Source: Anaspis maculata
Taxonomy: Eukaryota > Arthropoda > Insecta > Coleoptera > Scraptiidae
Reading direction: 5' to 3'
Assembly (NCBI GenBank): GCA_949128115.1
Contig: OX421964.1
Span: 14,470,892 to 14,534,891 of the forward strand
DNA length: 64,000 nt
Shown here: piece by piece, positions 1 through 11,264 of the stretch
How positions within the stretch are numbered: the stretch's first letter is position 1
How the letters are laid out: every line of letters starts with the position of its first letter
The notes under the pieces: generated by a model
Seen by the model: the letters and a program-made list of their open reading frames with translations, nothing else
The model's database searches: none
Told to the model about the DNA's origin: nothing
Translations under genes and position numbers: made by a program

Positions 1-2590
1 AAAGAAAAAGAAATTGAAAAAAAATCCTTGGAACTTATTGGTAGCCTTCAACAGTCTTTAGAAATTCCTAGAATTGTCCTAAAAAAAAATCTCTAGAAAT
101 CGCATACAGATCTTTGGAAATACCTAGAAATCCCGCAGTGATGCTCAGAAACTTCTAGGAATCGTTAGAAATCCGCAGAAATCTCGTAGAAATTTTTAGG
201 AAAATCCTGTAAAAATTTTCGGTGTTCCCTTGGGATCTTCTCGTTGAGTTCTCCGGGAGCCTTATGAATTTTCAGAAATCTCGTAGAAATCTTTAGAAGT
301 CCTCAGAAATTTCAGTCTTGTCAAAATCTTTGGAAATCCTTATAAATTCCGCAGGAATATTCAGAAATCCCTAGAAGTAAATAAATAATGCTCTTTTTCA
401 AATAACGTTTTCTCACTTATCGGCTCTTATCACGGCCATAGGAGTTTATCATGTCTTCATTAGATCAATGCTTGGAACTTATTGGTAACTTTCAGTAGTC
501 TTTGGAAATTCTTAGAATGTCCTAAAAATCTCTAGAAATCCCATACAGATCTTTGGAAATACCTAGAAATCCCGTAGTGATGCTCAGAAACTTCTAGAAA
601 TCGTTAAAAATCCGCAGAAATGTCGTAGAAATTTTTAGGAAAATCCAGTAAAAATTTCCGGTGTTCCCTAGGGATCTTTTCGTGGGTTCTCCGGGAGCCT
701 TATGAATTCTCAGAAGTCTCGTAGAAATCTTTAGAAGTCCTCACAAATCTCAGTCTTATAAAAATCTTTGGAAATCCCTATAAATTCCGCAGGAATATTC
801 AGAAATCCCTAGAAGTGAATAAATTATGCTTTTTTTTTAAATAACGTTTTCCCACTTGTCGGCTCTTATCACGGCCATGGGAGTTTATTATGCCTTCATT
901 AGATCCTTATATCTTGAAAAATTCCATTTCACGATACAATACCCAGACTCAAATCACCTGGAATCGAACCCGGAGCTCCACTTCGCCGAGGAGGTGCGCA
1001 CTCGACTAGTGGGCCGTGGGCTTTGCGCAGCGGCAATATATCGACCATTGGGGCAAATGCGAGGTGCGCTTGTTGCTAGTCAAGAACCACGCTTACCATA
1101 AATCCCTAGGAATCTCAAACGAATCTTTGGAAATCCCCAGAGATCCCGCAGAATTCTTCAAAAATCCCACGAAATTCTCACAAGAATCCTCGGAAATCTC
1201 GTAAATATCTTTAGAAACCACGTAGAAACTTCAGAAGTCCCTAAAACTGTTTGAAAAATGTCGTGGAAATTTCAAGGAATCGCTACAAATCTCGTACAAA
1301 TCTCAATCAATTCTTAGAATTTCCGTAGAAATGATGAGAAATCCAAAAAAATTTCTGGGAATCTCCAAAAATCTTCAGAAATCCCTAGAAAATCTCGTAA
1401 AAATTCTTGAAAAATCTCTGGAAATCCCTTGAAAATCTTTAAAAATGTATAGAAATTCTCAGGGATCATAAAATAAAAAAATTCTATTTGAATCTCTATG
1501 AATCCTGCGAAAGCCTATGGAGGTTCCAGTAGTTCTCGTAAAAATCTTAAGAAATCCCTGGAATTCCCAAACAAATCTTAAGAAAGCTCTAGAAACTCTC
1601 GAAAATTCTCAAAAATCTCGTAGAAATCTATAAGTTCTTAAAATTCTTGTAGAAATAGTTCAAATTTCTTAGAAATTCTTTGCAAATTTCCAGGAATTCT
1701 GTGAAGATGTTCAGAACTCCCTGGACGTTTTCAGGAATTGTAGAAAAGTTGAAAAACCTCATAGAAATCCCGTAGTAGTCTTATGGAATTCGTAAATGTC
1801 TCGCAGAAATTTCTGGAAATCGCTCAAATTTCCGTAACAATTTTTAGAAATTTCAATAAATTTTTGTAATTATTGGTAAGGTTTAGAAATCTTTAGAAAC
1901 CCCTAGAATTATCGCAGAAATCTTTAGAAATTGTGTACAAATCTTTAGAAATACCTAGAAATTCTTGAAAATCTCTGGAAAATCCTAAAAATCTTGTAGA
2001 AAAATTGAGACGTTCATAGGAATCCCATAAAAATTCTTAGAAATCCTTATAAATTTCTGGAAATCCCTATAAATCTTAAAAAACCCGTAGAAATCTTGAA
2101 TTCTTCAGAAACCCCATGCTTATTCTCAATCTTGGCCTGTAGAAATCTTGAAAACAATAGAAATCACATGCACATTATGTTCAATCCCAGAACTCCTCGA
2201 AGTTTTCAAAAATCCTGTATAAATATTTATAAATCCCTAGAAATCCCAAACGAATCCTTAGGAATCCCCAATGATCCCGTAGGAATCTTTAGAGATCTCT
2301 AGAAATTTACACTGGGATCATTAGAAATCTCGTTAGTACCTTTGGAAAACCCGTAGAAATCCTCAGAAATCCCTCGAAATGCTTCAAAAATCTCGGAAAA
2401 TCTTCAGGAATCCCAAAAGTGTCACGCAAATCTTCATGAATTCCTGAAAATCCCCTAGAAACCGTAAAAATATCAAGAAATCCTTAGAAATTATTGGTAA
2501 TTTTCAGAAGTCTCCAGAAATCCCTAGAATTCTTGTAGAAGTTCCTAGAGATCCCGAACAAATCTTTGGAAATCCCTAGCAATCCACAAA
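1..2590. repeat. Degenerate TAGAAATC-type tandem repeat
   Basis: The whole stretch is a diverged short-period repeat built from words such as AGAAATCCC, TAGAAATCTC and TTTAGAAATC. A longer-period unit is visible near the start: the block at about 28-395 recurs at about 471-840, an offset of about 443 bp, including the motif CTTGGAACTTATTGGTA. Short ORFs here are by-products of the repeat. I see no gene in it. Confidence 0.8.
917..1098 (-). mobile_element. Possible tRNA-derived SINE inserted in the TAGAAATC repeat
   Basis: This GC-richer block interrupts the AT-rich repeat, which resumes at about 1099. On the minus strand it has a good RNA polymerase III B box (GGGTTCGATTCC, about 967-978) and an A-box-like CTAGTCGAGTGCG about 40 bp upstream, the spacing of a tRNA head. 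No clear target duplication or tail was found, so the boundaries are approximate. Confidence 0.4.
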
Positions 2591-3525
2591 TGCGCGAAAA
2601 ATGTGTTTCAAAAGTAGCTCGGGCGACATCGTGTGTCGTCGTGAACTATTGTGCCGAGTGCGGCCAACCGCAAAGTTTCGGTGATTTTCTATATTTCACA
2701 TTTTTGAAAACGCAAAAACTAAATCTCTCAGATAACTAGAATCACGCTTAAGGTGAACGTACTGTAGTATGTATTTATTTATCAAGCCCACGCACTGCAA
2801 ACTTGCGTACGTAATTATTATTATCAACTAAATATACCTTTCCGTTGAGAAAATATAGTGGCAGATACACATCCGAACTTCACGCTAAGGAAGAAATGAA
2901 GATGTTAAAAAGATACCTACCTGCATTCTGAAGCTGCCCGCAGCTTTGAAAAATTGCTTGATTTATCGCTGTCGAGATAAGTACTCCTGCTTATTCTTCA
3001 GACATTGATTATTTATTTATTCAAATCAAAATACTGTTCGGGCACTCGATTATTGAAATGCGGGACCTACATTCAGAAAATTCGTTAAAAGAGCGGTGGT
3101 AAAATAATAAATAAACTGATGATGCGATTTTCAGCCTCAGAAGCTCAAGATTAGGTATGCTGAAATAAAATCGGTGTATTTTTTTTTATCATTACATTTC
3201 GTAAATAAATCATGATCTAATTATTTGGGAATCGCGCCGACGTCATCGGTATTTGATTTGCATAAATGTTTACTACAACTGTGAATCCATTTAAGGACGT
3301 CGTGATGATGTCAGGTAGTATGGGCAAATACGTGAAAAGGTTTTATTAAGGGAACAGGACGATAATAATTGATATTTTGTGTATAGCCGTGCAATAATCA
3401 TCGCCCACCATTTCCTTTTCCTCTCAGGTACAATACAATCATTATCTACTTCAGTTTTTGATTATTATAAAGTGTCGTACCTGTGCGCAGAGTTGTAAGG
3501 ACATTCGTGGCATTGAAATTATGGA
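2591..3525. other. AT-rich intergenic DNA, no gene seen
   Basis: Non-satellite AT-rich sequence. No long ORF, tRNA or recognisable element was found. Confidence 0.5.
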
Positions 3526-4088
3526 AAAGTGTATACGACTATACATTATACATTTGTTTTCAATTACTAAAGCGCGCTATTATCCACAAGTGACTGAAGT
3601 GAGTCATTATACACGTCTTCCAGAATAATCCATCAAAATTGACAATTGCCTCAATTATTTGGCAGAATATCTTTTCAATTTCACTTCGTCCCAAGCTTGA
3701 ACCGCTACTTTTAAATTAAAAGTCATTATATCATACGCGAGTGAAATGCCATTATAAAGCACGTGAGAATTTATCAATCTCTCTTAATCATAAAGGCTTA
3801 TTTATCTCTTAAGGACGGAGTTGAATTGGTAAAATAAGCGTTGCGAAATCAATCCCTGTGGGTTTATTCCTTGACGGATTCTTACCATTTTGGTCTCTTT
3901 CGAAAGCTACAAGGATGTACTTTGGTTTGAGCCTATTGGCATTTCCAAAATTCAAAAATCAAAAAAATTATTTTTTAATTCAAAAAATTAATTCAATTCC
4001 GTCCTTTTTGTAACACTTATTCCGTGACATCCTGTATACTACCATGGAATAATAGTGAATTATACAGTGTGATCCAAACCATTCCGAA

Positions 4089-4173
4089 TGGGGGTAGGCT
4101 GTGACTGCCCTGGCGAAAATCAGCATCAAAATCAGCTCAACATCCCGGAATTTGACCAGGTCACAGCCTACTC
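4089..4173. mobile_element. Small palindromic element with GTAGGCTGTGAC arms
   Basis: Inverted arms GGGGTAGGCTGTGAC and GTCACAGCCTACTCC enclose about 50 bp, at the point where the satellite changes orientation. The arm core is shared with the palindrome at 20534-20648, so this is probably a relic of the same MITE family. Confidence 0.5.
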
Positions 4174-4301
4174 CATTGCGAAAAGTGTATGTAATGACTC
4201 ACTTCAGTCACTTCTGGATAATACCTCGCTTCAGTCACTAAAAACAATTATATAATGGAGGCTTATGCACAACTATAAGATAATAGTAATAGTGCATTAT
4301 A

Positions 4302-4839
4302 CAGAGTGATTTAGAAGTGTTGGACGAAAACAAATCTTCTACAAAGCCCACAAAAATTATTAAAAAATTCTTCGACTTTTATTTTTGAAGTTATGACGGG
4401 TCAAAGAGTGGTCCTTCGAACCCTTCTATTTTCTTCATTTCAAAAGCTTTTTGTTCAGGGTGATAAATGATTACAATTTCTCCAAAAAAGTCCTCCTAAA
4501 AAAATTCCTTGTTACAGAACCGTGTTATCTTGTGCTCCATATCGGTTGAGGGGCCAACCAAATGGAAACATTTTTGAAGAAAAATAATTTCCAAAGTTTC
4601 TGACTCACCCTGTATAGGAAACAAAATTCAATACGTATCCAATGGTTTATTTTTCTCAATCATAATTCTGCCACTATCAATTTATAAAATTCTTTTGAAA
4701 TAACGGAACTGGAAGGGTTCGAAATAGCTTATAGCTTAAAAAATTAAGGTCCAGAAATTTTTTCTATATTTTTTCTGGGTTTCATGGTGGATTCCATGTA
4801 CTGTATATGGTTCTGGTCCGACACTTTTAAATCACCCTG
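4302..4839. mobile_element. Tc1/mariner-type MITE, copy 1
   Basis: Ends are inverted copies of CAGRGTGATTTARAAGTGT, and TA lies immediately outside each end, the target duplication typical of the Tc1/mariner superfamily. It is 538 bp and noncoding. It interrupts the ~340-bp satellite. Inside is a second pair of inverted CAGGGTGA/TGACTCACCCTG motifs, a nested-palindrome layout shared with the copies at 5534-6141 and 44630-47165. Confidence 0.8.
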
Positions 4840-5533
4840 TACAATGTGAGAGAGATACCCATTATAATATAGTGCTAAGTGAGATGTTAGGTACACGAGC
4901 GCAAGTGTGATCAATTCTCACATGTGTCATGTGTATAATGGCATTTCGCTCACGTGTAACATACGACGTTTTATCTTGGAATAGCGGATCAAACAGAAAT
5001 AGTCACTGTGGTTGGATTATTGTGAAAGGTGTGTATAATGACTCATTTTAGTCACTTGTGGATAATATCTCACTTTAGTCAGTAAAAAAACAAATGTTTA
5101 ATAGAGGCAATATACACTACTATAAGTACTATAAGATATTTAGTAACTTATATTATGTGAGAAAAATTCCCAATTACCCATTATAATGAAGTGATAAGTG
5201 AAATGTTTTGGTAAACGAGCGCGAGTGTGGTCAATTCTCGCGTGCTTATAATAGCATTTCGCTCACTTGTGATATACGACATTTTATCTTAGAGTAGCAG
5301 CTTGAGCTTGAGATAAACTGCAATAGAAGAAATATTCTCCCAAATAAATCAAGCAATAGTCAATTTTGATGGGTTCTTGTGAAATGTGTGTATAATGACT
5401 CACTTTAGTCACTTGTGAATAATAGCTGGCTTTAGTCACTGAAAACGAATGCATAATAGAGGCATTACACAATATTATAAGTTAATAGTAACTTATATTC
5501 TGTGGGAGTAATACCCAATTACCCATTATAATA

Positions 5534-6141
5534 CAGGGTGATTCAAAAGTGTCGGACCAAAACAATACGCGGTATATGGAATTACAAAAATTATTAAAAA
5601 AATTCAATTTTGAAGTCATGACGTGTGAAAGAGTGGTCCTTTGAACCCTTCTATTTTCGTTTCAGAAGATTTTTGCTAACTGTTGGTGCCAGAATTATGA
5701 AGAGAAAATCAACTACTATGTGTGTACTACGTTTGCATTTACTATACAGGGTGATTCATGAAGAAAAAAACACAATTTCTCCAAAACAGTCCTCCCAAAA
5801 AAATTCTTTGCTACAAAACCGTGTTATCTTCGGCTCCACATCGGTTGAGGGACCAACCAAATAGTTCAGAGGCATTTATGAAGAAAAATAATTTCTGACG
5901 TATCTGACTCACCCTGTATAAAAAAACAAAAATTCAATAAGTATTCAATGGTTTATTTTTTTCATTCATAATTCTGCCACCATCAATTAATTAAATTCTT
6001 TTGAAATAACAGAACTGGAAGGGTTCAAAGGGCCAGCCTTTATAGCTTCAAAAATTAAAGTTCAGGAATTTTTCCTATATTTATTCTGGGTTTCATATGT
6101 ACTGTTATACGGTTTTGGTTCGACACTTTTGAATCACCCTG
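5534..6141. mobile_element. Tc1/mariner-type MITE, copy 2
   Basis: The 608-bp element begins CAGGGTGATTCAAAAGTGTC and ends with its near-complement, flanked by TA. An inner pair CAGGGTGATTCATGA / TGACTCACCCTGTA (about 5752-5920) repeats the same theme. It is homologous to 4302-4839 and to the disrupted copy at 44630. The ORF in its 5' part is not a gene. Confidence 0.85.
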
Positions 6142-7680
6142 TACAATGTGAGAAAAATACCCATTATAATATAGTGATAAGTGAGATGTTTGGTACACGA
6201 GCTCAAGTGTGGTCAATTTTCACGTGCATATAATGGCATTGTGCTCACGGGTGATCTACGACATTTTATCTTGAAGTAGAGGCTCGAGCTTGGGACAAAC
6301 TGAAATTAAAAAGACATTCTGCCGAGTGAATCGCAATAGTCCATTTTGATGGATTATTATGAAAGGTGTGTATAATGACTGACCTACTTTAGTCACTTGT
6401 GGATAATACCTCGCTTCACTCACTAAAAACAAATGAATATTAGCGGCAACTTTTATTACTGTAAGATAATAGCGAATTATATTATGTGAGAAAAACATTC
6501 ATTATCATATAGTGATAATTGAGATGTTTGATAAACGAGCGCAAGTGTGGTCAATTTTCACGTGTTTATAATGGCATTTCGCTCACGTGTGATATACGAC
6601 GTTTTATCTTAGAGTAGCGGCTTAAGCTGAGGGCAAACAAACATTAAAGAGATATTCTGCCATATAAATCAAGCAAACTCAGTTTCTATGGATCATTGTG
6701 AAAGACGTGTATAATGACACTTTAGTCACTTGCGAATAATATTTTGCTTGAGTTATTAGAAATAAATGTATAAAAGAGGCAGTATACACTACTATAAGAC
6801 AAAAGTGAATCATTTGATGTGAGAAAAATATCCATTATAATATAGTGATAAGTGAGATGTTTGATACACAAACGCAAGTCTGGCCAGCTCTCACGTGCTT
6901 CTACAGACATTTCGCTCACGTGTGAAAAACAACGTTTAATCTTAGAGTAACAGCTCAATTTCTGGAGAAACTGAAACTGAAAAGATGGTCTGCCAAATAG
7001 ATCAAGCATTAGTCAATTTTTATGGATTGTTGTGAAAAACGTGTATGATAACTCGCTTTAGTCCCTTCTGAATAATAGCTCGCTTCAGTCACTGAAAACA
7101 AATGTATAATAAAGGCATTATACACTACTATAAGATGTTAGTACTTGATATAATGTGAAAGAAATATCCATTATAATAATATAGTGGTAAGTGAGATGTT
7201 TGATACATGAGCAGGTTGGTGTGGTCACTTCTCACGTGCTTATTATGGCATTTCGCTCACGTGTGATGAACAACTTTTTAGGGCGGGGCTCAAGCTTGGG
7301 ACAAACTGAAATTCAAAAGATATTCTGCCAAATAAATCAAGCAATAGTCAGATTATTGTGAAAGGGGTGTATAATGACTCTCTTTAATCACTTGTCGATT
7401 GGAGCTCGCTTTAGTCGCTTTTGAGAAAAAAATGTATAAAAGAGGCAATTTACACTACTGTAAGATAATAGCAAATTATACTATCTTGGGACAAAATAAA
7501 ATTGAAAAGTTACTCTGCCAAATAGATCAAGCAGAAGTCAGTTTTGATGGATTATTGTGAAAGTTGTGTAAAATTACTCATTTTAGTTACTTATGTATAA
7601 TATCTCATTTTAGTCACTGGAAACGAAAGTGTAATGGAGTCATTATTCACTTCTATAAGATAAAATAATATCTAGTATTA

Positions 7681-9354
7681 AACTTACTTCCTGCTTTGCT
7701 TACGAGGTTCCCTAGTTCTCATTATTTTTTCATAAGGACTAGTTTTTTCGCACAAGCTCATTCAGGATTCCCATTATCCTTTTGCGCCGCCCTTATAGCA
7801 TCCGGATGAAACCAGGTCCCCCGGATTAAGTGATGATGTGATGCAATGTGATGCTCTAGAAATAAAACTGCAGTTCACGGTCCGAACACCTAATGCACTT
7901 TTTTATTTTTATTTATAAGCACTTGACGGAATTGATGATGAGCGAATAAAAACGAATTGTTTGAAAGCTCGTTCATATTGTTAAAATAAACAGAAACTAC
8001 TATTCTGGATGCATAATTTCCGACTGCAAAAGTCTTATGAAAAATAAACATGTTTTTTCTAGCTCGGCCATTAAAGTTTATAAGTCATGTACCTGCCTGT
8101 CTAATAATAGTAGGTAATAACATAATAGTAGGTAATAACTATTATCGATAAGGTGTGGATAATCTTGCACAAAAGGACGCAAATGATGCAGTAGCTAGGT
8201 GTCTGTGCCTATTATTAGAAGTGAGTATGTCTTTCAAGGGCTCGAAAATGTCACTCGTGCTGGTGGAAACCCGTAAACTTTTATCGCTAATTTTAATTGT
8301 CGATTGATTACGAAAATTTGTCATTTTATTAATCGCGTCTGCATCACGGAGATGGATCGTTTTATAATTAGATGCAAGCCAAAGCCTTGTTGCTTTTATT
8401 TTTGATCCAGTATACCGCAACTGTTTTCGGTTTGTACAGCTGGACATTTTTTTTTCCTTTTAACCTTTTTTGAACCCTCATTAGTTCGTGCTCAATTTAA
8501 TTTGAAATAAATCTAGTATGATCTCAGTACTAGTACTACAGCATTGATTCAACAGTTCCAATAGGAAGTTCCATATCGGCATCGTGCACAGCTGAAAGTG
8601 CATTCTAATTCAATAAACCACTGTAACAATTCTCGCGCCATTAAGCTAGCTAGACTGAAGTCATCAGGATCATGGTCGACACATGGGCGCTCGTGCGACG
8701 TGCATAATCGTAATTTTGCATATAGGACAAGTCGTATTGTAGTCGTGCAACTTCTGGGGATACCTAATTGTTATTATTGAACCATGAGTAAATAGTTATA
8801 GATACGTGTGAGTAGCACACAAGGTATTCCATTTATTTGTTTCAACTTATCAAGTAGATATATTGCAATGGGTAGGTAGGTAGGTAGTGTTGTTGTGGAG
8901 TCATGACGATAAAATACAATTCAAAAAACAACTTTGAGCAAAAACTTCTAACGCATGGGCTGAAGATGGCCACAACTGAGTGGCCGAAACTAGGACTCAG
9001 TTATCCCGAAAATTGTAATGAAAAATTTAGAGAAATGACTCAAGTTGTCACACGCAATGCTTGCGATTTAAGAAGGTACAGTTTTCCTAATTCTATGCTC
9101 AAGATTTCCATCCTGATTCCATCAAGATTTTTCAACTTGGTTCTTCGAGATTTTCTGGATTTACTCATGATTTTCCCTATCATAAAAGATGATCATTATC
9201 CACGCCATTACTAGAGAAGTTATCTCATCTAGTCCGATTCAACCGAATGTTCCAGTACCAGCTGAGATGATTTTATCAACAAAATTTAGTAGTCCTGCCT
9301 TGCAGAAATATAATCAGCTCGCGGTTAGTGATATTTTTAGGGTAGAGTACCAAA
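7681..9354. other. Non-satellite AT-rich DNA with a GGTA microsatellite
   Basis: No gene is supported. A short (GGTA)n tract lies at about 8871-8889. A 101-codon minus-strand ORF at 8142-8447 resembles no known family and lacks splice or codon support, so it is not called as a gene. Confidence 0.4.
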
Positions 9355-10424
9355 GCTGTCAGCAAGTTTTCAAGGGTAGTTTAATGACGAAGTTGTCTTA
9401 ATAGAGATGATTAACGACATCAACTGAGATAGTAATAACCGTAATGATTTATTTTTTTAGTGGCTCAGATTCGGTTAGACAGATGATAAGGGTAGCAGGG
9501 TAGCTTTATGAAGAACTATCTTGTGAGCGTGAAATGATGTGCTGAGTAGGTGTTTACTGGGATTTTGACGCCTGCTACGAATAATTATGGTTAATTAGCT
9601 TAATTTCAAAAGTGGCTTCATGAGGAGCTGCCTGCTTTCAGCAAGTTTTTAAGGGTAGTTCAATGATGAAGTTATCTCTATAGAGGTGATTGAGGTTATT
9701 AACCAAGTAGCAATGAATCGGCATGATTCAATTTTTCTAGCAACTCATATCTGATCCCTTACGAAATTTGCTTCCATCTCCGATTAGCAAGATAATAAGG
9801 GTAGCTTTATAAAGAACTATCATGGGCGTAGGGTAATGTGTCCCAGTAGGTGTTTACTGGGATTTTGAAGCCTGCTACGAATAATAATTCGGTTTTTAAT
9901 TTTGATCAGCACGATTTTAAAGCTTGATTAAAAGCTTCCCGTTGTCAGCAAGTTTTAAGGGTAGTTTTATGATGAAATTATCCCTATAGAGGTGACGAAA
10001 GACATTAACGGAAGCAGAAATAATCGCCATGATTCAATTTTTCTAGCAACTCTGATTTGATCCCTTACGAAATTCACTTTCATCTCTCGATTAGCAATAT
10101 GATAAGGGTAGCTTCGTTAATAACTATGTGATATGGGCTTCAGTAGGTGTTGACTGGGATTTTCAAGTCTGCTACGGATAATAATCAGGGTTTCAACCTT
10201 GGTCAGCACAATTTTAAAAGTAGCTTAATTAGAAGCTAAGTTTGAGGGGAGTCGAATGACGAAACTATTTGAATAGAAATGATTGAAGACGTTAACTGAG
10301 GTAGCAATAATCGTAACTATTGAATTTTTTAGTGGCTCAGATTCGGCTAGACAGTTGCTAAGAAGAGTAGCAGGGTAACTTCATGAAGAACTATCTCGTG
10401 AGCGTGGGGTGATGTGTTTCAGTA
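9355..10424 (+). repeat. ~290-bp tandem repeat, left part
   Basis: Units start near TCAGCAAGTTTTTAAGGGTA at about 9359, 9639 and 9946, with a diverged fourth unit near 10230. Each also contains TGGGATTTTGA and GCCTGCTACGAATAAT. The array stops abruptly inside a unit at 10424 and resumes at 14727, which reveals the insertion between. Confidence 0.85.
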
Positions 10425-10775
10425 GGGAGTCGGACAACTCATCGACACCCAACTCATCGACAGGATAACTTGCCGACACCCAACTCATCGACAAGACAAC
10501 TCATCGACAAGACAACTCATCGACAAGACAACTCATCGACAAGACAACTCATCGACAAGACAACTCATCGACAAGACAACTCATCGACAAGACAACTCAT
10601 CGACAAGACAACTCATCGACAAGACAACAATTGACAAGACAACTTGCCGACAGGACAAGTCACCGACAGGATAACTCGCCGACCAGAAAACTCATCGACA
10701 AGACACGTCACCGACAGGACAACTTGCCGGCCAGAAAACTCACCGACGAGACAACTCGACGACAGGACAATTAAT
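10425..10775 (+). repeat. Left inverted arm made of 16-bp tandem repeats
   Basis: About nine virtually identical copies of GACAACTCATCGACAA run from about 10482 to 10630. Diverged relatives lie on both sides, with CACCGACAG and TTGCCGACA variants. The uniformity points to recent homogenisation. The reverse complement forms the right arm at 14475-14726. Confidence 0.95.
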
Positions 10776-10955
10776 TAAAGGTGCTAGGACAATGGGGTCT
10801 TAAACGATGATTTTTTTATTCCTTTCAACTAAAGTACAACGTGAGATTACCACAGACATAACAACATTGTGTCTGAAAAGCAACTACTTTTCTCAACAAA
10901 AAAAAAACAAAAAAAAAAGTTAAAAATTGAGGCACGAAGCAGAGCGGTTTGATTT

Positions 10956-10983
10956 CAACGTCTAGTGACGTAACTAGACGTTG
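10956..10983. repeat. Perfect 11-bp stem hairpin
   Basis: CAACGTCTAGT and ACTAGACGTTG are perfect complements around a 6-base loop GACGTA. It lies in the only unique interior part of the foldback element. Confidence 0.75.
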
Positions 10984-11264
10984 CGTGTTGCTATGACAAC
11001 GATGCAGTTGTTGCTGCTGATACATTGCTCCCATGTTGGCCTTGCCCATGCTTTGTTTTCATTCGCGCTCACGCTGCGCGCGATTTCACTTGATTTAAAC
11101 CGATGGACTGGAAGAAGCGAAACTTTAATTACTTTTTTCTCGACCGAAAAATTTTTCATTTGTGTTTCAGCTGCACAGTCGCTAATTTTATCCATTTTAG
11201 CAAATGTCCATACCAATAAAATCGTATTTTGTGATTAAGATTCCAGAACTTTTCAGGAGGGGGC

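Larger units (their letters stand above)
3526..7680. repeat. ~340-bp satellite array, partly inverted
   Basis: Units contain GTGAGATGTTTG, CGCTCACGTGTGATATACGA and TATAATGACTCACTTTAGTC. The GTGAGATGTTTG word recurs at about 6181, 6519, 6857 and 7193, a period near 338 bp. The first part (about 3530-3775) lies in the opposite orientation to the rest (from about 4190). Two MITEs interrupt the array (4302-4839 and 5534-6141). No coding sequence is supported. Confidence 0.85.

Noticed and set aside
8142..8447. 101-codon minus-strand ORF
   Set aside because: No recognised family, no splice or promoter support, ordinary AT-rich context.
10482..10630. Regular 16-bp repeats looked at first like a CRISPR array
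   Set aside because: There are no unique spacers; units are contiguous tandem copies in a eukaryotic transposon arm.
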